Part shown: positions 23,571 through 33,746 of the stretch, in pieces
Layout of the letters: each line of letters opens with the position of its first letter
Numbering within the stretch: position 1 is the first letter of the stretch
NCBI GenBank assembly: GCA_963662175.1
Contig: OY759220.1
Span: 434,001 to 498,000 of the forward strand
Direction: 5' to 3'
Length of the DNA: 64,000 nucleotides
Source of the DNA: Aradus depressus
Taxonomy: Eukaryota; Arthropoda; Insecta; Hemiptera; Aradidae
Notes under the pieces: generated by a model
Told to the model about the DNA's origin: nothing
The model's input: the letters and a program-made list of their open reading frames with translations, nothing else
Databases searched by the model: none
Program-made: the position numbers and the translations under genes

Positions 23571-24050
23571 CTTATGGGTCGACATTTTAAACTTATTACT
23601 GATCAGCGGTCTGTCGCTTTCATGTTTGACATGAAGCACTCTAGTAAAATAAAGAACGAAAAGATATCCCGATGGAGACTGGAGCTCTCCCCTTTCAAAT
23701 TTGACATTATATGCCGCCCGGGGAAAGATAACTAGGCAGCGGATGCTTTGTCTAGGGTGTGCTCTAGACTAGAGGGATTAGGCGGCAAGAATTTGTACAA
23801 TCTACATGTCGAATTGTGTCACCCGGGTGTCACCCGATTCTACCATTGGGTGCGAACTAAGAACCTACCATATTCGGTGGACGATGTCAAAAGGTTGACA
23901 GCTACATGCCCTCAATGTGTGGAGCTGAAGCCCCAATTCTACAAGAATGAAGGCAAGCTAATCAAGGCCACCGCTCCGTTCGAGCGCCTCAACATAGATT
24001 TCAAGGGCCCTTTGCCATCTACCTCGCTACACCCTGACGGTGATAGATGA
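23571..24050 (+). pseudogene. Gypsy Pol continuation: RNase H end and integrase N-terminus
   Basis: In-frame homology resumes directly after the stop at 23570 (GRHFKLITDQRSVAFMFD), crosses a second stop at 23733 in the stretch SPFKFDIICRPGKDN, and continues to 24050. The integrase zinc-binding region (H.....HPG...............CPQC) is visible in LHVELCHPGVTRFYHWVRTK and TATCPQCVELKP. The next domain continues in another frame from 24040, so there is a frameshift near 24040. Confidence 0.8.
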
Positions 24051-24640
24051 GTTTTCACGGTTCCCGTTTGCCTTCGCCTGTGCTGATATGACAGCCTCCA
24101 CTGTAATAAAAAACCTGCAACAATTGTTCTCCATTTTTGGTTTCCCATCGTATGTGCATACTGACCGAGGGACCTCCTTCATGTCACAAGATGTGAAAAA
24201 CTTCCTTCACCGCCAAGGAATAGCCACTAGCCGCACAACACCCTACAACCCTCAAGGCAACGGCCAGGTCCAAAGGTACAACGGCATAATTTGGAAGACG
24301 ATGACCCTAGCTCTCCGTTCCAAAAGGCTGAATGTGGACCGGTGGGAATCAGTCCTATCAGAGTCGCTTCATTCCATTCGCTCCCTCCTCTGCACAGCGA
24401 CTAATGAAACCCCTCATGAGCGCATGTTCAGACATCAACGTAAGTCGTACTACGGGGTATCGCTACCCTCCTGGCTAAGCTCACCTGGTCCCGTACTTAT
24501 AAGAAAGCATGCTAGAGCAAGCAAGTACGAACCACTGGTTGAAGAAGCGCATCTCATAGAAGCCAACCAGGACTATGCGCATGTTAGGTTGCCCAACGGC
24601 ACCGAGTCTACTATATCAATTTGTTTTGTTTCGAAGGGAG
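24040..24640 (+). pseudogene. Gypsy integrase catalytic core and C-terminal region
   Basis: Reads IDEFSRFPFAFACADM (first catalytic aspartate region), FGFPSYVHTDRGTSFMS (second aspartate) and SRTTPYNPQGNGQVQRYNG (normally ends with the catalytic glutamate as GxxER; here QVQR, so the glutamate is replaced by glutamine). A linker and YAHVRLPNGTEST follow. Homology stops at about 24640, where unrelated DNA and a minus-strand frame take over, so no 3' LTR exists. Confidence 0.82.
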
Positions 24641-24649
24641 AGGTTGTGA

Positions 24650-24965
24650 TATTTTTAATGTCTGTCAATATTTTTTGTAAATCGTTAGTGTGTTGGTCGG
24701 TGATGAGTGCTGCGAGTGGCACGAATGTGTTGTGCGTGGGTATAGTGAAATGGATAGCGTTCCTGTTCCTCTTGGGCTGGGTGTGGCTGGTCCCCGGCGA
24801 GGACTCTCCGCCGTCCAGCTGCATGGCTGTCTCCGGGAGAGCTGGGAACTCCGTGCCCTCTTCTGGAAGTGTTGGTCTCTTTGGCTGGCTCATTAGTTGG
24901 GGTGAGTTAGGCTGATCTGTGTTACCTGAATTCGGGAGTCGTTTTGAGGTTATCTGGTTGTCCAT
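24650..24965 (-). pseudogene. LINE ORF1 N-terminal fragment (probable)
   Basis: A minus-strand frame starts MDNQITSKRLPNSGNTDQ and is rich in Pro, Thr, Ser and Gln, as Jockey ORF1 N-termini are. It stops where the Gypsy element ends. Because a Jockey ORF1 C-terminus in the same orientation lies on the far side of the Gypsy (21185), I infer that this is the other half of one element. There is no diagnostic motif in the fragment itself. Confidence 0.4.
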
Positions 24966-25039
24966 TTTTCATGTTGCTCGGTTTTTCAGTCAAGTGGACG
25001 TTGGGCTTCATTCTCACCCGTCACACTTGGGTTGCAAAC

Positions 25040-26020
25040 TATTTTCTTGGACATCAATTAATTAGATCTGAAGTTGTGAATGATGTTGGTGTATTTTTCG
25101 ATACAAAATTAACTTTTAAATATCATATTATAACTTGTTCTTCACTAAAAATGCTTGGTTTTATTCTTGGGAACAGTAAACATTTCTCTTCCATTAATAC
25201 AACTAAAATTCTTTTTACTTCATTTGTCCGCTCTCTTGTTGAGTCTGCTTCCTCTATATGGTCTCCTTATAAGGTTACCTATATTCTTACTGTTGAAAAA
25301 GTACAACAAAAATTCATTCGATATGTTGCATTTAAATCAGGATCATCTGTACGTAATATCGACTATAATATCTTTCTCTCTTCTCTTAAATTAGACATTC
25401 TTGAGTCAAGACGAATCAAAGTCAATTTACCATTTTTTTCCAAATTGTTAAACAATAAAATTGACTGTTCGGATCTACTTTCACTTGTAAATTTCAATAT
25501 TCCCTCACGTACTTGTCGTTCATTTCTCCCCTTCTCACTTAATTTTCATTACACTGATTATGGGTTCTATTCTCCCATAGATCGATTTCAAAGGCTTGCT
25601 AATAGTATTTCTGATGAATTTGATTTTTTTATAGACAATATTAATACTATTAATTCAATTCTTTAAAAATGGATTTATAAAGCGTAATAGTCCTTTTTAA
25701 ATGATATAATAGTTGTACTCAACTCATATATTTATGTTGTTTTGTTTTTTACATTCTTCATTTATTATTATTTCTAGCTATTACTTACCAGTTTTTCTTT
25801 TATTCTACCCATAATTATTAATATATTGTTAATTTTATAACCAAATTGTAGTAATATTTGAATGTTTGTTAATTAAAGTAAATTTAAAATAATTGTTATA
25901 TTTGTATCAAAATAATTTATTTTACTTTTTGTTTTATTTATGATGTATTTTATGAGGTTATTTGTAAACCATTTTATTTTATGTAATAATAGGGTTCACC
26001 TGTAGAAATAAATAAATAAA
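25040..26020 (+). mobile_element. 5'-truncated LINE, end of reverse transcriptase plus 3' UTR
   Basis: The frame at 25045-25666 reads as the C-terminal part of a LINE reverse transcriptase: NDVGVFFDTKLTFKYHI, KMLGFILGNSKHF, LFTSFVRSLVESASSIWSPY, VEKVQQKFIRYV, LDILESRRIKVNLPFFSKLL, SPIDRFQRLAN. This thumb/C-terminal layout is common to many insect LINEs. A 3' UTR of about 350 bp follows and ends in an AAAT repeat tail (AAATAAATAAATAAAA, 26007-26022). All upstream domains are missing, consistent with 5' truncation during retrotransposition. Confidence 0.82.
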
Positions 26021-26022
26021 AG

Positions 26023-26565
26023 CATGGGGAGGTGAATTACCACCTCACCCAGGTACTCATGGGACACGGTGGGTTCCGGGGGTACCTCCACAAAATCGGG
26101 GCAGCAACAACACCAGACTGCCCCGCATGCCTTGGTGAGACGGAGTCGGCGGAGCATGTCCTCCTCAAATGCCCCAGATTTGAGGAGGGAAGGAAAAATC
26201 TGGAGTACAGCATGGGCGCCCCACTGACTGCTACCAGTTACGTGGACGCTATGCTGCGCTCCCAGGAGTCGTGGGATGAAGGCTGCGATTTTGCAGCACT
26301 CATCATGGGCGGGTTGGCCCTCCAGGAGAGGGCTGACAAGGAACAGTAGCGGCAATAAAACAGAAGAAGGGGCGTTACCAGACACCCTTCCTCCCTTCCG
26401 CGAAGTAATGACAGACTGTCAGTTCCGCGGAAGGGAATCAGGATCGGCAAGGAGGGGGTTTTAGTGGGTATGGTGAATCGGCTCGAGTCCCACACTATCC
26501 AGGGCTACCTTCCCTGGATGTGCGTCACAGCATTTCTCCCTCCAATGCAAAAAAAAAAAAAAAAA
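26023..26565 (+). mobile_element. 5'-truncated R1-like LINE 3' end with poly(A)
   Basis: The plus-strand frame 26023-26349 contains TQVLMGHGGFRGYLHKIG and then CPACLGETESAEHVLLKCPR. The CX2C...HX4C pattern at the very C-terminus of ORF2 is typical of R1-clade elements. A G/C-richer 3' UTR follows, ending in a 17-base A run (26549-26565). It starts exactly where the AAAT tail of the preceding LINE ends, so one insertion appears to sit in the tail of another. Confidence 0.8.
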
Positions 26566-26961
26566 GTAAGTAATTTTGCTCACTTTTATAAATATAAATA
26601 ACTTTTCAAAAAATGACAGTAAATATTAAACATTAAACTCTGAATAACATGAAAACTATAACATAGAAAACCTTCATTAAAACCACTTTCAACTTTGGAG
26701 TGCATTCATAAATGAATAAAAAATCATTGAAATAGATACATCTATGTTTTGTATAAATCCACTTTTGAGAATCTCTACAACGTTTACCGACGAAGGGCGT
26801 CGCTTGCTCTGTGAACTGGGATACAGTGTGGGTTCTGTAAGTTATGCATGAATATATGTGTGTGCGCTGATAGTTTTAGGATAATTTCAGATGGTTTGTT
26901 TTAATTGCAGTGAATTCAACGTAACGCTTAATTTTAATTTTTTTTTTTTTTTTGTCCACAG
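26566..26961 (+). other. 5' region of the zinc-finger locus, possible non-coding exon
   Basis: A donor-like TTCTGTAAGTTATG occurs at 26835-26848 and a good acceptor (T-run then GTCCACAG) ends at 26961. The sequence just upstream of 26838, including GGATACAGTGTGGG, could be a non-coding first exon. AT-rich otherwise. Promoter elements were not identified with confidence. Confidence 0.35.
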
Positions 26962-27048
26962 ATTCCGTAGAATGAAATATGTACACCAAAGAAGAAGGAG
27001 ACGTTTATATTAAAGAAGAACCCGAACTTGCAACAAATGATGATTGCG
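26962..27048 (+). CDS. Zinc-finger gene, first coding exon
   Basis: Flanked by a strong acceptor (T-rich tract, CACAG at 26957-26961) and donor (GCG, then GTAAGT at 27049). The coding start is ATG at 26979, giving 23 codons plus one base: MYTKEEGDVYIKEEPELATN then DDC. Acidic KEEPE-type N-termini like this are usual on insect C2H2 zinc-finger proteins. An out-of-frame ATG at 26972 precedes it. The exon ends in phase 1, which matches the acceptors at both 30016 and 33747. Gene identity is unknown; a nuclear DNA-binding role is inferred from the downstream fingers. Confidence 0.65.
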
Positions 27049-27129
27049 GTAAGTCTGTTGTTCTCTCAATTTAACAAACCTCTTGTTTATTTACATCATT
27101 GATTAATGTTTTAGTTCCGCAGCTAAAGG

Positions 27130-27990
27130 GGAAGTTAGGTAATCGGCCAGAAATTCCATGCGGAATGAGTTTCAACGGAATTTGATGTTTCCGACCTGAT
27201 TCCAAAAATTAAGAAAATATTAGTCGGTGAATCACCGTCAGTCGACCATTCGCGCTAATATTCAACAGTTGACTTACATAGGGGCTCCTAAATCCTCCTA
27301 CTGAATTTCGTGCCGATACATTCATGACATTATGGTTTTTGAATTGAGCCCCCTTGAAAATTAAAAAGTGTCGGCCTAATGGGGTTTTGAATTTACATAA
27401 GAACTTTTGTGTCGATACATTGATTATAACTAGATAGATTTCTGTTCACCTTAATTAGAAGGAACCAATGGTAAAGGTTCTTTGTTTCGTGGCTTGCCAA
27501 CTTTATCGAAGCAGATCCAAGCACAAAAACTCTGGCCGTCACGCTTCCTCCTACTTCGTTTCTTTGTCTTTCCTACCAAGTCATACGGGGGGGAACTTAT
27601 CTTATATAAAGTTTTCAGTGAAGTTCCATGTTTTCCGACCCCCTGAATCAATAAATGAAGAGAAAAAAAGTTGGTGAGTCATCGGCTTATGTACTTCCCA
27701 CCACGAAATAATCTTAAAGCTAAGTTAGTTCTAAAACGCAATATTTAACTTACATAGTGAATCCTCTTACTAAATGTTGTGTCGATATATTCATTATAAT
27801 GGCAGTTATTAGATTTTTTCTGTTAAGCCATCCCCTAGGTCCCCCCTTTCCTTTGGTCGATTTGGCTGATAAACAATAGGTTTCGTCGTTATAGAGTTGT
27901 GGATTCGCATATAAAATTTCGTGTAGAATATATTTATTCTATCGGAAGTTATGTGTTCACAGACAGACATTTTTTTTCAAATTTGGAATC
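27130..27990. repeat. Dispersed repeat copies inside the intron
   Basis: Two or more segments of the dispersed family (GGTGAATCACCGTCAGTCGA, ACATAGGGGCTCCTAAATCC, GTGTCGATATATTCATTATA) with close relatives at 7.2 kb and 52.6 kb. Confidence 0.7.
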
Positions 27991-29948
27991 TGGAGGTCGG
28001 AAAAAATGAAATTCCGTTGAAAACTCCGCATCGAATTATTGACCGATAGCTGATGACGTAAAAATGTTGTGTATGATAGAATGAATGTATCGATACGAAA
28101 TTGTTTTGTACATGTGTATCCAGAACCCTCCAAGGACACCTGACCTAAAAATATGTAGGAAAAAACAAGATCATCATCAAACTGAAGACAAGAAAAAGCA
28201 ACATTTTTAATTGCTGAAATTATAAAAATAATGGAAAATTACAAAGAAAGAAATTAAATCATATCGAAGGAACTTGAGTAATATTCAAAGAAAAACTTAT
28301 ATCACAAAATCAAAAGTATCATTTATTAATGAATAATTGAGTATTTTCGTTGGGACATAAGCCGATGTTAATTCTGCAATAAGAAGACTGAAAAAGGTGT
28401 ATTAAAAAAGGCATTGAGAACAAAAAAGTAATTTTTTGACCAGATATATTTAATATTAAATACAAATCTATGAACGGTTTTATATTATATTTTATATTAT
28501 TTTTAATATATTAGTTAAAATTAAGTGGCAATAAATATTTATCTATTTTTGTTTTCTTAACTTAGCGGTCGTTACTCAACTGTATGTTTAGAATAACAAT
28601 TTTCTAACTCAGACAACAAAAATATTGTATTGAAACGTCTCACACATAAGAAGATTGTGTTTTGAAAGAATTTAAATTTTCCGTTCCTAATTTTACAAAC
28701 ATTATCATTTCATTGGAGCTTAGAACACAAATGATGTTGTCATCTTGGAGATCTGTAATGAGCTCTTAGACAAGACAAAAAAAGTATGGTTCCAGTACTT
28801 AAATTGTAATATAAATATTCCCATCGCTTCTGGAATATTTTGTATAAAATTGAGAAAAAAAAAAAAAAAAAAATCGGAGATATTTCAGGAAAATGTTTTT
28901 TTGAGATATTTCCCAACTTTTAGTAACAAAGATAATAAAAAAAAAAAGTTTTCTTAACGAACATTAATAAAAAATGTATTTAAAAAAAATTTTATTTTCA
29001 AAACCAGCTAAGTCCAAGAATTCATTTCTAAAATGAAGTCAACATATTATGATGAAAAGTATTGAATCTAATAAGGTAAATGTACCCATTATACCGTGAC
29101 TTTAAGGATTTCGCGTTGTTTAAACAGACGATACAACTGAAATATCGATGTAATATCGATAATTATAAGCAAACAAAAATACTTTTTTTTCTACAAAATT
29201 GGATAAATTCTTATTTCATTTTCAAACCCGGCTAAGTCCATTTATTTATTCTGGAAAGTGCTAAATCCAAGTTGTTTATTTTCAAAACCGGCTAAGTCCA
29301 AACATTTTTTGCGTTTTCTGTGTGTATTCACTTACAAAAAGTAGCCGGACTACAGAAATTAAAAGTTATTTCCATCAGCAATACGCCAACTATAGTGTTT
29401 ATTATTTTTTTGAATATGCATGCACCTGCAGAGTTGTTTGTTGTTTTCCCAAAATTTACAAAAGTGGACTTAGCCCGTTTTGAAACTAAGCCCTTCATAT
29501 AATTGTCCGGAAAATAATAATCCTAATCCATCCATGCAGACTAGGTGAGAAAATAACGGAAGAGCTGAACTTTGTGGGGAGAAGTTGACATCTTGACAAA
29601 TTCTCAGTTGATAATCTGTAAACAGAAAACGATATTAATAATACAATTAACAATATTTCAGAGGAAGAATTATTATTTGTGTTGCTAATTACATGGTTTT
29701 TAATTATAAAAATAATGAGAAAAAAACAAGTGAAGTCTATGGATAAGAAGAAGAAAGGGCTTATAAATCTATAATGAAGAATTTGTAAATATTTGTTGAT
29801 TTTATAGTCAGAGAGTCATTATTTACCTACTAAACACCTAAAAAAAAATACGTTTTTAGGACTAATATCTTGAGATATTAGAGATTTAAGAAAGAAAAGT
29901 TTAATGAATAAAAAAAAAATCAGCTAAATAAACACTTACTATATATCT
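27991..29948. other. AT-rich intron with GGCTAAGTCC motif cluster
   Basis: No gene. An A-run lies at 28855-28872. The phrase ACCGGCTAAGTCCA or a close variant appears at about 29006, 29226 and 29286, and inverted (GTGGACTTAGCCCG) at about 29464, suggesting a small degenerate element. Confidence 0.45.
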
Positions 29949-30015
29949 ATGGACAAAATGATTCAAGAGTACTGTGGCTTTAAACCTTACATATGTTTAT
30001 TTCCTTCTGTTTCAG

Positions 30016-30389
30016 GCGATATAGTTGGCTTCTTGCGGATGGTGTGTGTTCACTGTGGTCATACGTCAGCCAGCCTAGGCAGACTTAGGAAACACATTGT
30101 TTGGAGGCATATGAGAGCCGTCTGTCCACAGCTGGACATATCATCGTCATCGGAAGGCAATAATGAAAGATCTTTGATTTTGAGTGTGCAGAAACCGTTC
30201 CAATGTTCATTGAGTAGATTCACTTCTGAACTAGCTAGCAATTTGAAGACGCATATGTTGATATATACAGGAGAGAAGCCTTTCCAATGTAAGTTGTGCA
30301 ACTACAGTTGTAGACAAACTAGCCTTTCCATGGTAAGTTGCGCCTTTTCAGTTGTAGAGCATCAACCAATTTCAAGATGCATATGTTGA
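30016..30389 (+). CDS. C2H2 zinc-finger terminal exon 1 (degenerate array)
   Basis: Acceptor TTCTGTTTCAG ends at 30015, and joining to 27048 keeps frame (70 + 374 = 444 bases, 148 codons including stop). Finger 1 is intact: CVHCGHTSASLGRLRKHIVW, then RH (C-X2-C-X12-H-X4-H). Finger 2 has lost a cysteine and a histidine (FQCSLSRFTSELASNLKTHM, then LIYTGEKPF). Finger 3 begins FQCKLCNYSCRQTS, then homology shifts frame near 30327; the other frame carries FSCRASTNFKMHMLIHKGKK. The TGEKP linker marks a classical finger array. The frameshift and lost ligands suggest decay, or sequence error. Probable DNA-binding regulator. Confidence 0.65.
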
Positions 30390-31137
30390 TACATAAGGGG
30401 AAGAAACCTTTTAATGTAAGTTGTGCAGCTATGGTTAGTCGGGTAAAAAGGCCGGAGCTGGCTCAAGAGCTCATGCGCAAGATGGCGGCCGCCACAGCCC
30501 CATGGCCTTGCCCCACGCTCCCACAACATTTCCTTTCCTTTGGCCTTGTTTTGTTAAATACAGTGTAAACTCCATTTAACGTCACTCGCTTTAACGACAA
30601 ACTCCCCAAACCATCGAAATTACTTGAATCTGGTTGGTTTACCTTGTTGTTCATACAATGATACACTCTATGTAGCATCACACCCACTCTAAATAACGAC
30701 AACAACACGTCATTACTAAGCAATAAACAGTATTTTCAAGTTGCAGAAATTAATAAGAACTGCAGCTGTGTACGTTCTTTTGTTTGTTATTTTGTTGCTT
30801 TATTGTCTACCACGTATTACCTCGACTGTCGGCATCATACGTACCGAAGATTCTAATAAATTCGTTCTTTTGTTTGTTGTGATTACCTTGCACGTGTTTA
30901 CCTCGGCTGCTAGACTTTTTGTATAACCGAGTTGATCCCACAGTATCCGAAGATATGAATAAAATACATAAGAAAATGCAATTAAAATAGTGCAGCAAAA
31001 AACGTTAGACGAAAATAACAGACTTTACGCAATAAGCGTTGTTATTTGTATCAATATTAATGTTTGTTGTTATACTTTATTAGTAAATACATATTATAAT
31101 AGTAAAATACTATTAAATGTAATGTAATATGTATTGA

Positions 31138-31423
31138 AAACTGACATAATTGCAGAGATATTGTGAAATAATTCAAATGGACTTGAAAAATAAAATAAAA
31201 CTGGTTTATTTAATATGTTGTCTAATTTCACTAACTATATATACATGGGAGTACTTTCGGTATTTCTACCATCCTCAGCCAAAAGCATAAGAGATAAGAC
31301 GTCTTATCTCTTATGCTTTTGGCTGAGGATGGTAGAAATACCGAAAGTACTCCCATGTATATATAGTTAGTGAAATTAGACAACATATTAAATAAACCAG
31401 TTTTATTTTATTTTTCAAGTCCA
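31138..31423. mobile_element. Palindromic mini-element with 14-bp TSD and hammerhead-like core (copy 2)
   Basis: GTAATATGTATTGA occurs at 31124-31137 and 31424-31437, a 14-bp target duplication. The insert is a 40-bp tail (31138-31177) plus a palindrome without visible mismatch, arms 31178-31300 and 31301-31423, centred on GAC/GTC. Each arm contains, on one strand, CTGAGGA - T - GGTA - GAAA - TACC - GAAA (plus strand 31323-31346; minus strand in the left arm). That is the CUGANGA...GAAA arrangement of a hammerhead ribozyme core with a 4-bp stem II and GAAA loop. The same arms and tail occur in the 2513-2715 copy. Confidence 0.78.
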
Positions 31424-31784
31424 GTAATATGTATTGATTTTTGAGGAGTTTGGAGCCAGAGCGGAGCAACCCACAATTTTTCGGAAAATGAGTTATTACC
31501 ATCATGATGTTGGCATAGGTTCCTTTTTTTCAAAACGAGTGTGGATCACTTAGTTTCTTCACTTCAGTGATAGATAGATAGCAGCACTTTAAGTTTAGTC
31601 CACAAGTATTTTGTGCATATATTTTCAAAGTCACAATGGATCATACGGCTTGGTCCACTCTGGTTCTTTGTCTACAATGAACAGCAGCAGCAAATTCAAT
31701 GATTTAGTTAGTGTTATGTTTCTAACCAATAAAGGTTTATTTATGTGAATATGTTTATATCTAAAATATTTAGTACATAATATC

Positions 31785-32381
31785 ATGGCGAACGAGGATG
31801 GAGCAATGCATAGTGAACAAGAAAAAAGGACTGGTAACAACATCCATAAATTTAGAAAAGTCAGAGCACGCCTTAAAGGACAAATTACAAGGATAGAGAA
31901 CTTAATTAAAATTAACTGTATTCAGAAAATTTCCGAAGTAAATGAAAGGCTTTTGAATCTGGAAGCTATACGGGACAAATTTGCGACAGTTCAGGAAAAC
32001 ATAGAACTTTCAGTAGAGGATGAGAATTTACAGGAGGAACTCGAGGTAAGGTACGAACTAGAGGATAGGTTGGTGGCAGTGAAGGTAGGGCTACAGGATT
32101 TGGGATCCCTCATGTCAGAGTCAGAGAGCAGACGGGACGGGGTCAGATCTGAAGCAACCTCACAGGTTACTTCTAGCTTGAACTTCGTACCTTTTCACGA
32201 GGAAGAGACTTTCTCTAATTTTATAAAACGGTTTGAAACTTTTATGTTTTTGAAGCAGCAAAAAGATCCGAAATTTATAATTTATACCTTTTTACAGGCA
32301 TTGCCACCTAAACTTCACGAAAAATTATATGACATCGACTCCGGACGATCCCAGGGAGATAGCTTCAGCTATTATCAATAA
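31785..32381 (+). pseudogene. Retroelement Gag-like ORF, truncated by inverted duplication
   Basis: The ATG at 31785 opens 198 codons. Residues about 20-105 are a charged, probably coiled-coil region (KVRARLKGQITRIENLI, ERLLNLEAIRDKFATVQENI), like the N-terminal region of BEL/Pao and related Gag proteins. Residues 140-185 read FVPFHEEETFSNFIKRFETF, then IIYTFLQALPPKLHEKLYD, a Gag-type assembly segment. The frame ends inside a local inverted duplication: 32363-32380 is copied in reverse complement at 32383-32400 and again directly after. Sequence past 32401 continues the homology for a little. No protease or RT follows, so this is a fragment. Confidence 0.55.
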
Positions 32382-32559
32382 GTATTGATAATAGCTGAAG
32401 AGCTATTATCAATACTTACTTCAAGAATATTTAGAGCCTCAACCGAGCGTTTGGACGTCCCAACATAAATTTATTTCTCGAACGCAGGAAACGCTTACGT
32501 CCTGATGTTTGGAAGAGAAGTGAAGACCCGACTGAGGATGAAGATCTGACCCGACTGAA

Positions 32560-32733
32560 GATCTTCACAATCAAATCAAATTTGAGACTCAATCCGACAA
32601 AAATGACAAACTTAACCAGGAACTGCACTTACATCAACAGAAAGCTGATGAAGTTAGGAACAGTATGACTGCAGATGCAAAGACTCCATTTATTGATGAC
32701 GACACTACAGTTATTTCATTTGATTTATTCTAA
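32560..32733 (+). pseudogene. Coding remnant, HLHLxxA...FDL type
   Basis: The frame reads KLNQELHLHQQKADEVRNSM, then DDDTTVISFDL before a stop. This resembles a segment (HLHLHRAE.AR..MK.D......SFDLQK) that recurs in unannotated insect repeat proteins, as I recall. No function is assigned. It sits inside the nested unit with the Gag-like frame but in a different frame. Confidence 0.35.
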
Positions 32734-32961
32734 ATTCTTCACTATTCTAAAATTTCATATATAAATAAGTATTTGGGGTCCATTTATGGAGATGACAAAA
32801 TGTACTCAATTTTCAATTGCCATTTTCTCCCTGTTCAGTTTCAACCAGTTGGTCCGCTCTGGCTCCAAACTCCTCATTTCTTCTCTTCATTTAACGACAA
32901 CTCTCAATAACGCCATAAAATGCGCAGTCCCTTAAGTGTCGCTATATAGAGTTTACACTGT

Positions 32962-33746
32962 AGTAGTTTAGTTTTACTCATAGTCACATCAACCAAGTTT
33001 TCGTGGTAAATAATGCGGTCTAAGAATTTAGCTTTTGCGATTAGTTTCCATGAGTTTTTTCATCGGATCGGACCAGTAACTAATTTCATATTCATGCGTT
33101 TACGGATGTTTTCCATTGTTTTTCCAAAGACGGCGTTATTTACAAGTTAACGATTGTAGCCACCGGTACTGTTTAAATTTCATGGCGCGATAAACCTTTG
33201 TAACACGCAACCCATGTTTAATAGCCTGCTTTAAATTAACATAATGTACAACGTACCACTTCCGAGAATTTAAATGTACAACTAATTTTGGGACATTACT
33301 GCCTGGCATTAGCTCTCTAATTACTACCCTTATCTCTCTCTGATTGACTGACTGACTCTGGGTAGGGATGAAGGGCTGTATATAGCCGGGACTAGTACTG
33401 ACTGACTGTTGGCGAGAGACAAGGGCTGAATAGAAACCCCTTTATTGTCAAAAAAGAAGACGCCATAGCTTAACTCATTTGCGAAAAAATTTCGTACCCC
33501 ATGGAGCAAGTTAAAGTACTTGAAAATAAATGAAACCCGTAAGCCTTATAACTCCGAAACATTTATTTACAATAAACATTTTTTGCAGTCGCTCTCTCTT
33601 ACTGACGGAGGCAATAACGCGTTCGGATTGACTAGCCTCTAATTCATTTTTTATTATCAAGTTGGTTCTGACAAGATGCTGTTTTACTTTTTTCTTATAC
33701 TTTTAATGATTCATATTCAACTAATTATCATATACCATTTTTCCAG
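32962..33746. other. Probable intron of the zinc-finger locus
   Basis: No coding motif seen. Contains short GACTGACTGACT-type runs at about 33344 and 33396. Confidence 0.35.

Larger units (their letters stand above)
31443..32876. mobile_element. Nested inverted-repeat unit carrying a Gag-like ORF
   Basis: TGAGGAGTTTGGAGCCAGAG (from about 31443) is repeated inverted at 32854-32876 (CTCTGGCTCCAAACTCCTCA). Between them lie the Gag-like frame at 31785-32381 and a second coding remnant at 32578-32733. The short inverted ends may be TIRs of an element inside the Tigger-like one. No TSD was confirmed. Confidence 0.5.
30561..32960. mobile_element. Tigger/pogo-like TIR element, TA duplication
   Basis: The left end CAGTGTAAACTCCATTTAAC (30561) and the right end, read on the minus strand, CAGTGTAAACTCTATATAGC (32960) form short TIRs flanked by TA (30559-30560, 32961-32962). 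CAGT(G/A)xAxxCTC ends with TA duplications are typical of pogo/Tigger elements. The 2.4-kb interior has no recognisable DDE transposase. It is occupied by at least two nested insertions (31138-31423 and an inverted-repeat unit at 31443-32876). The element sits between the two zinc-finger exons. Confidence 0.72.
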
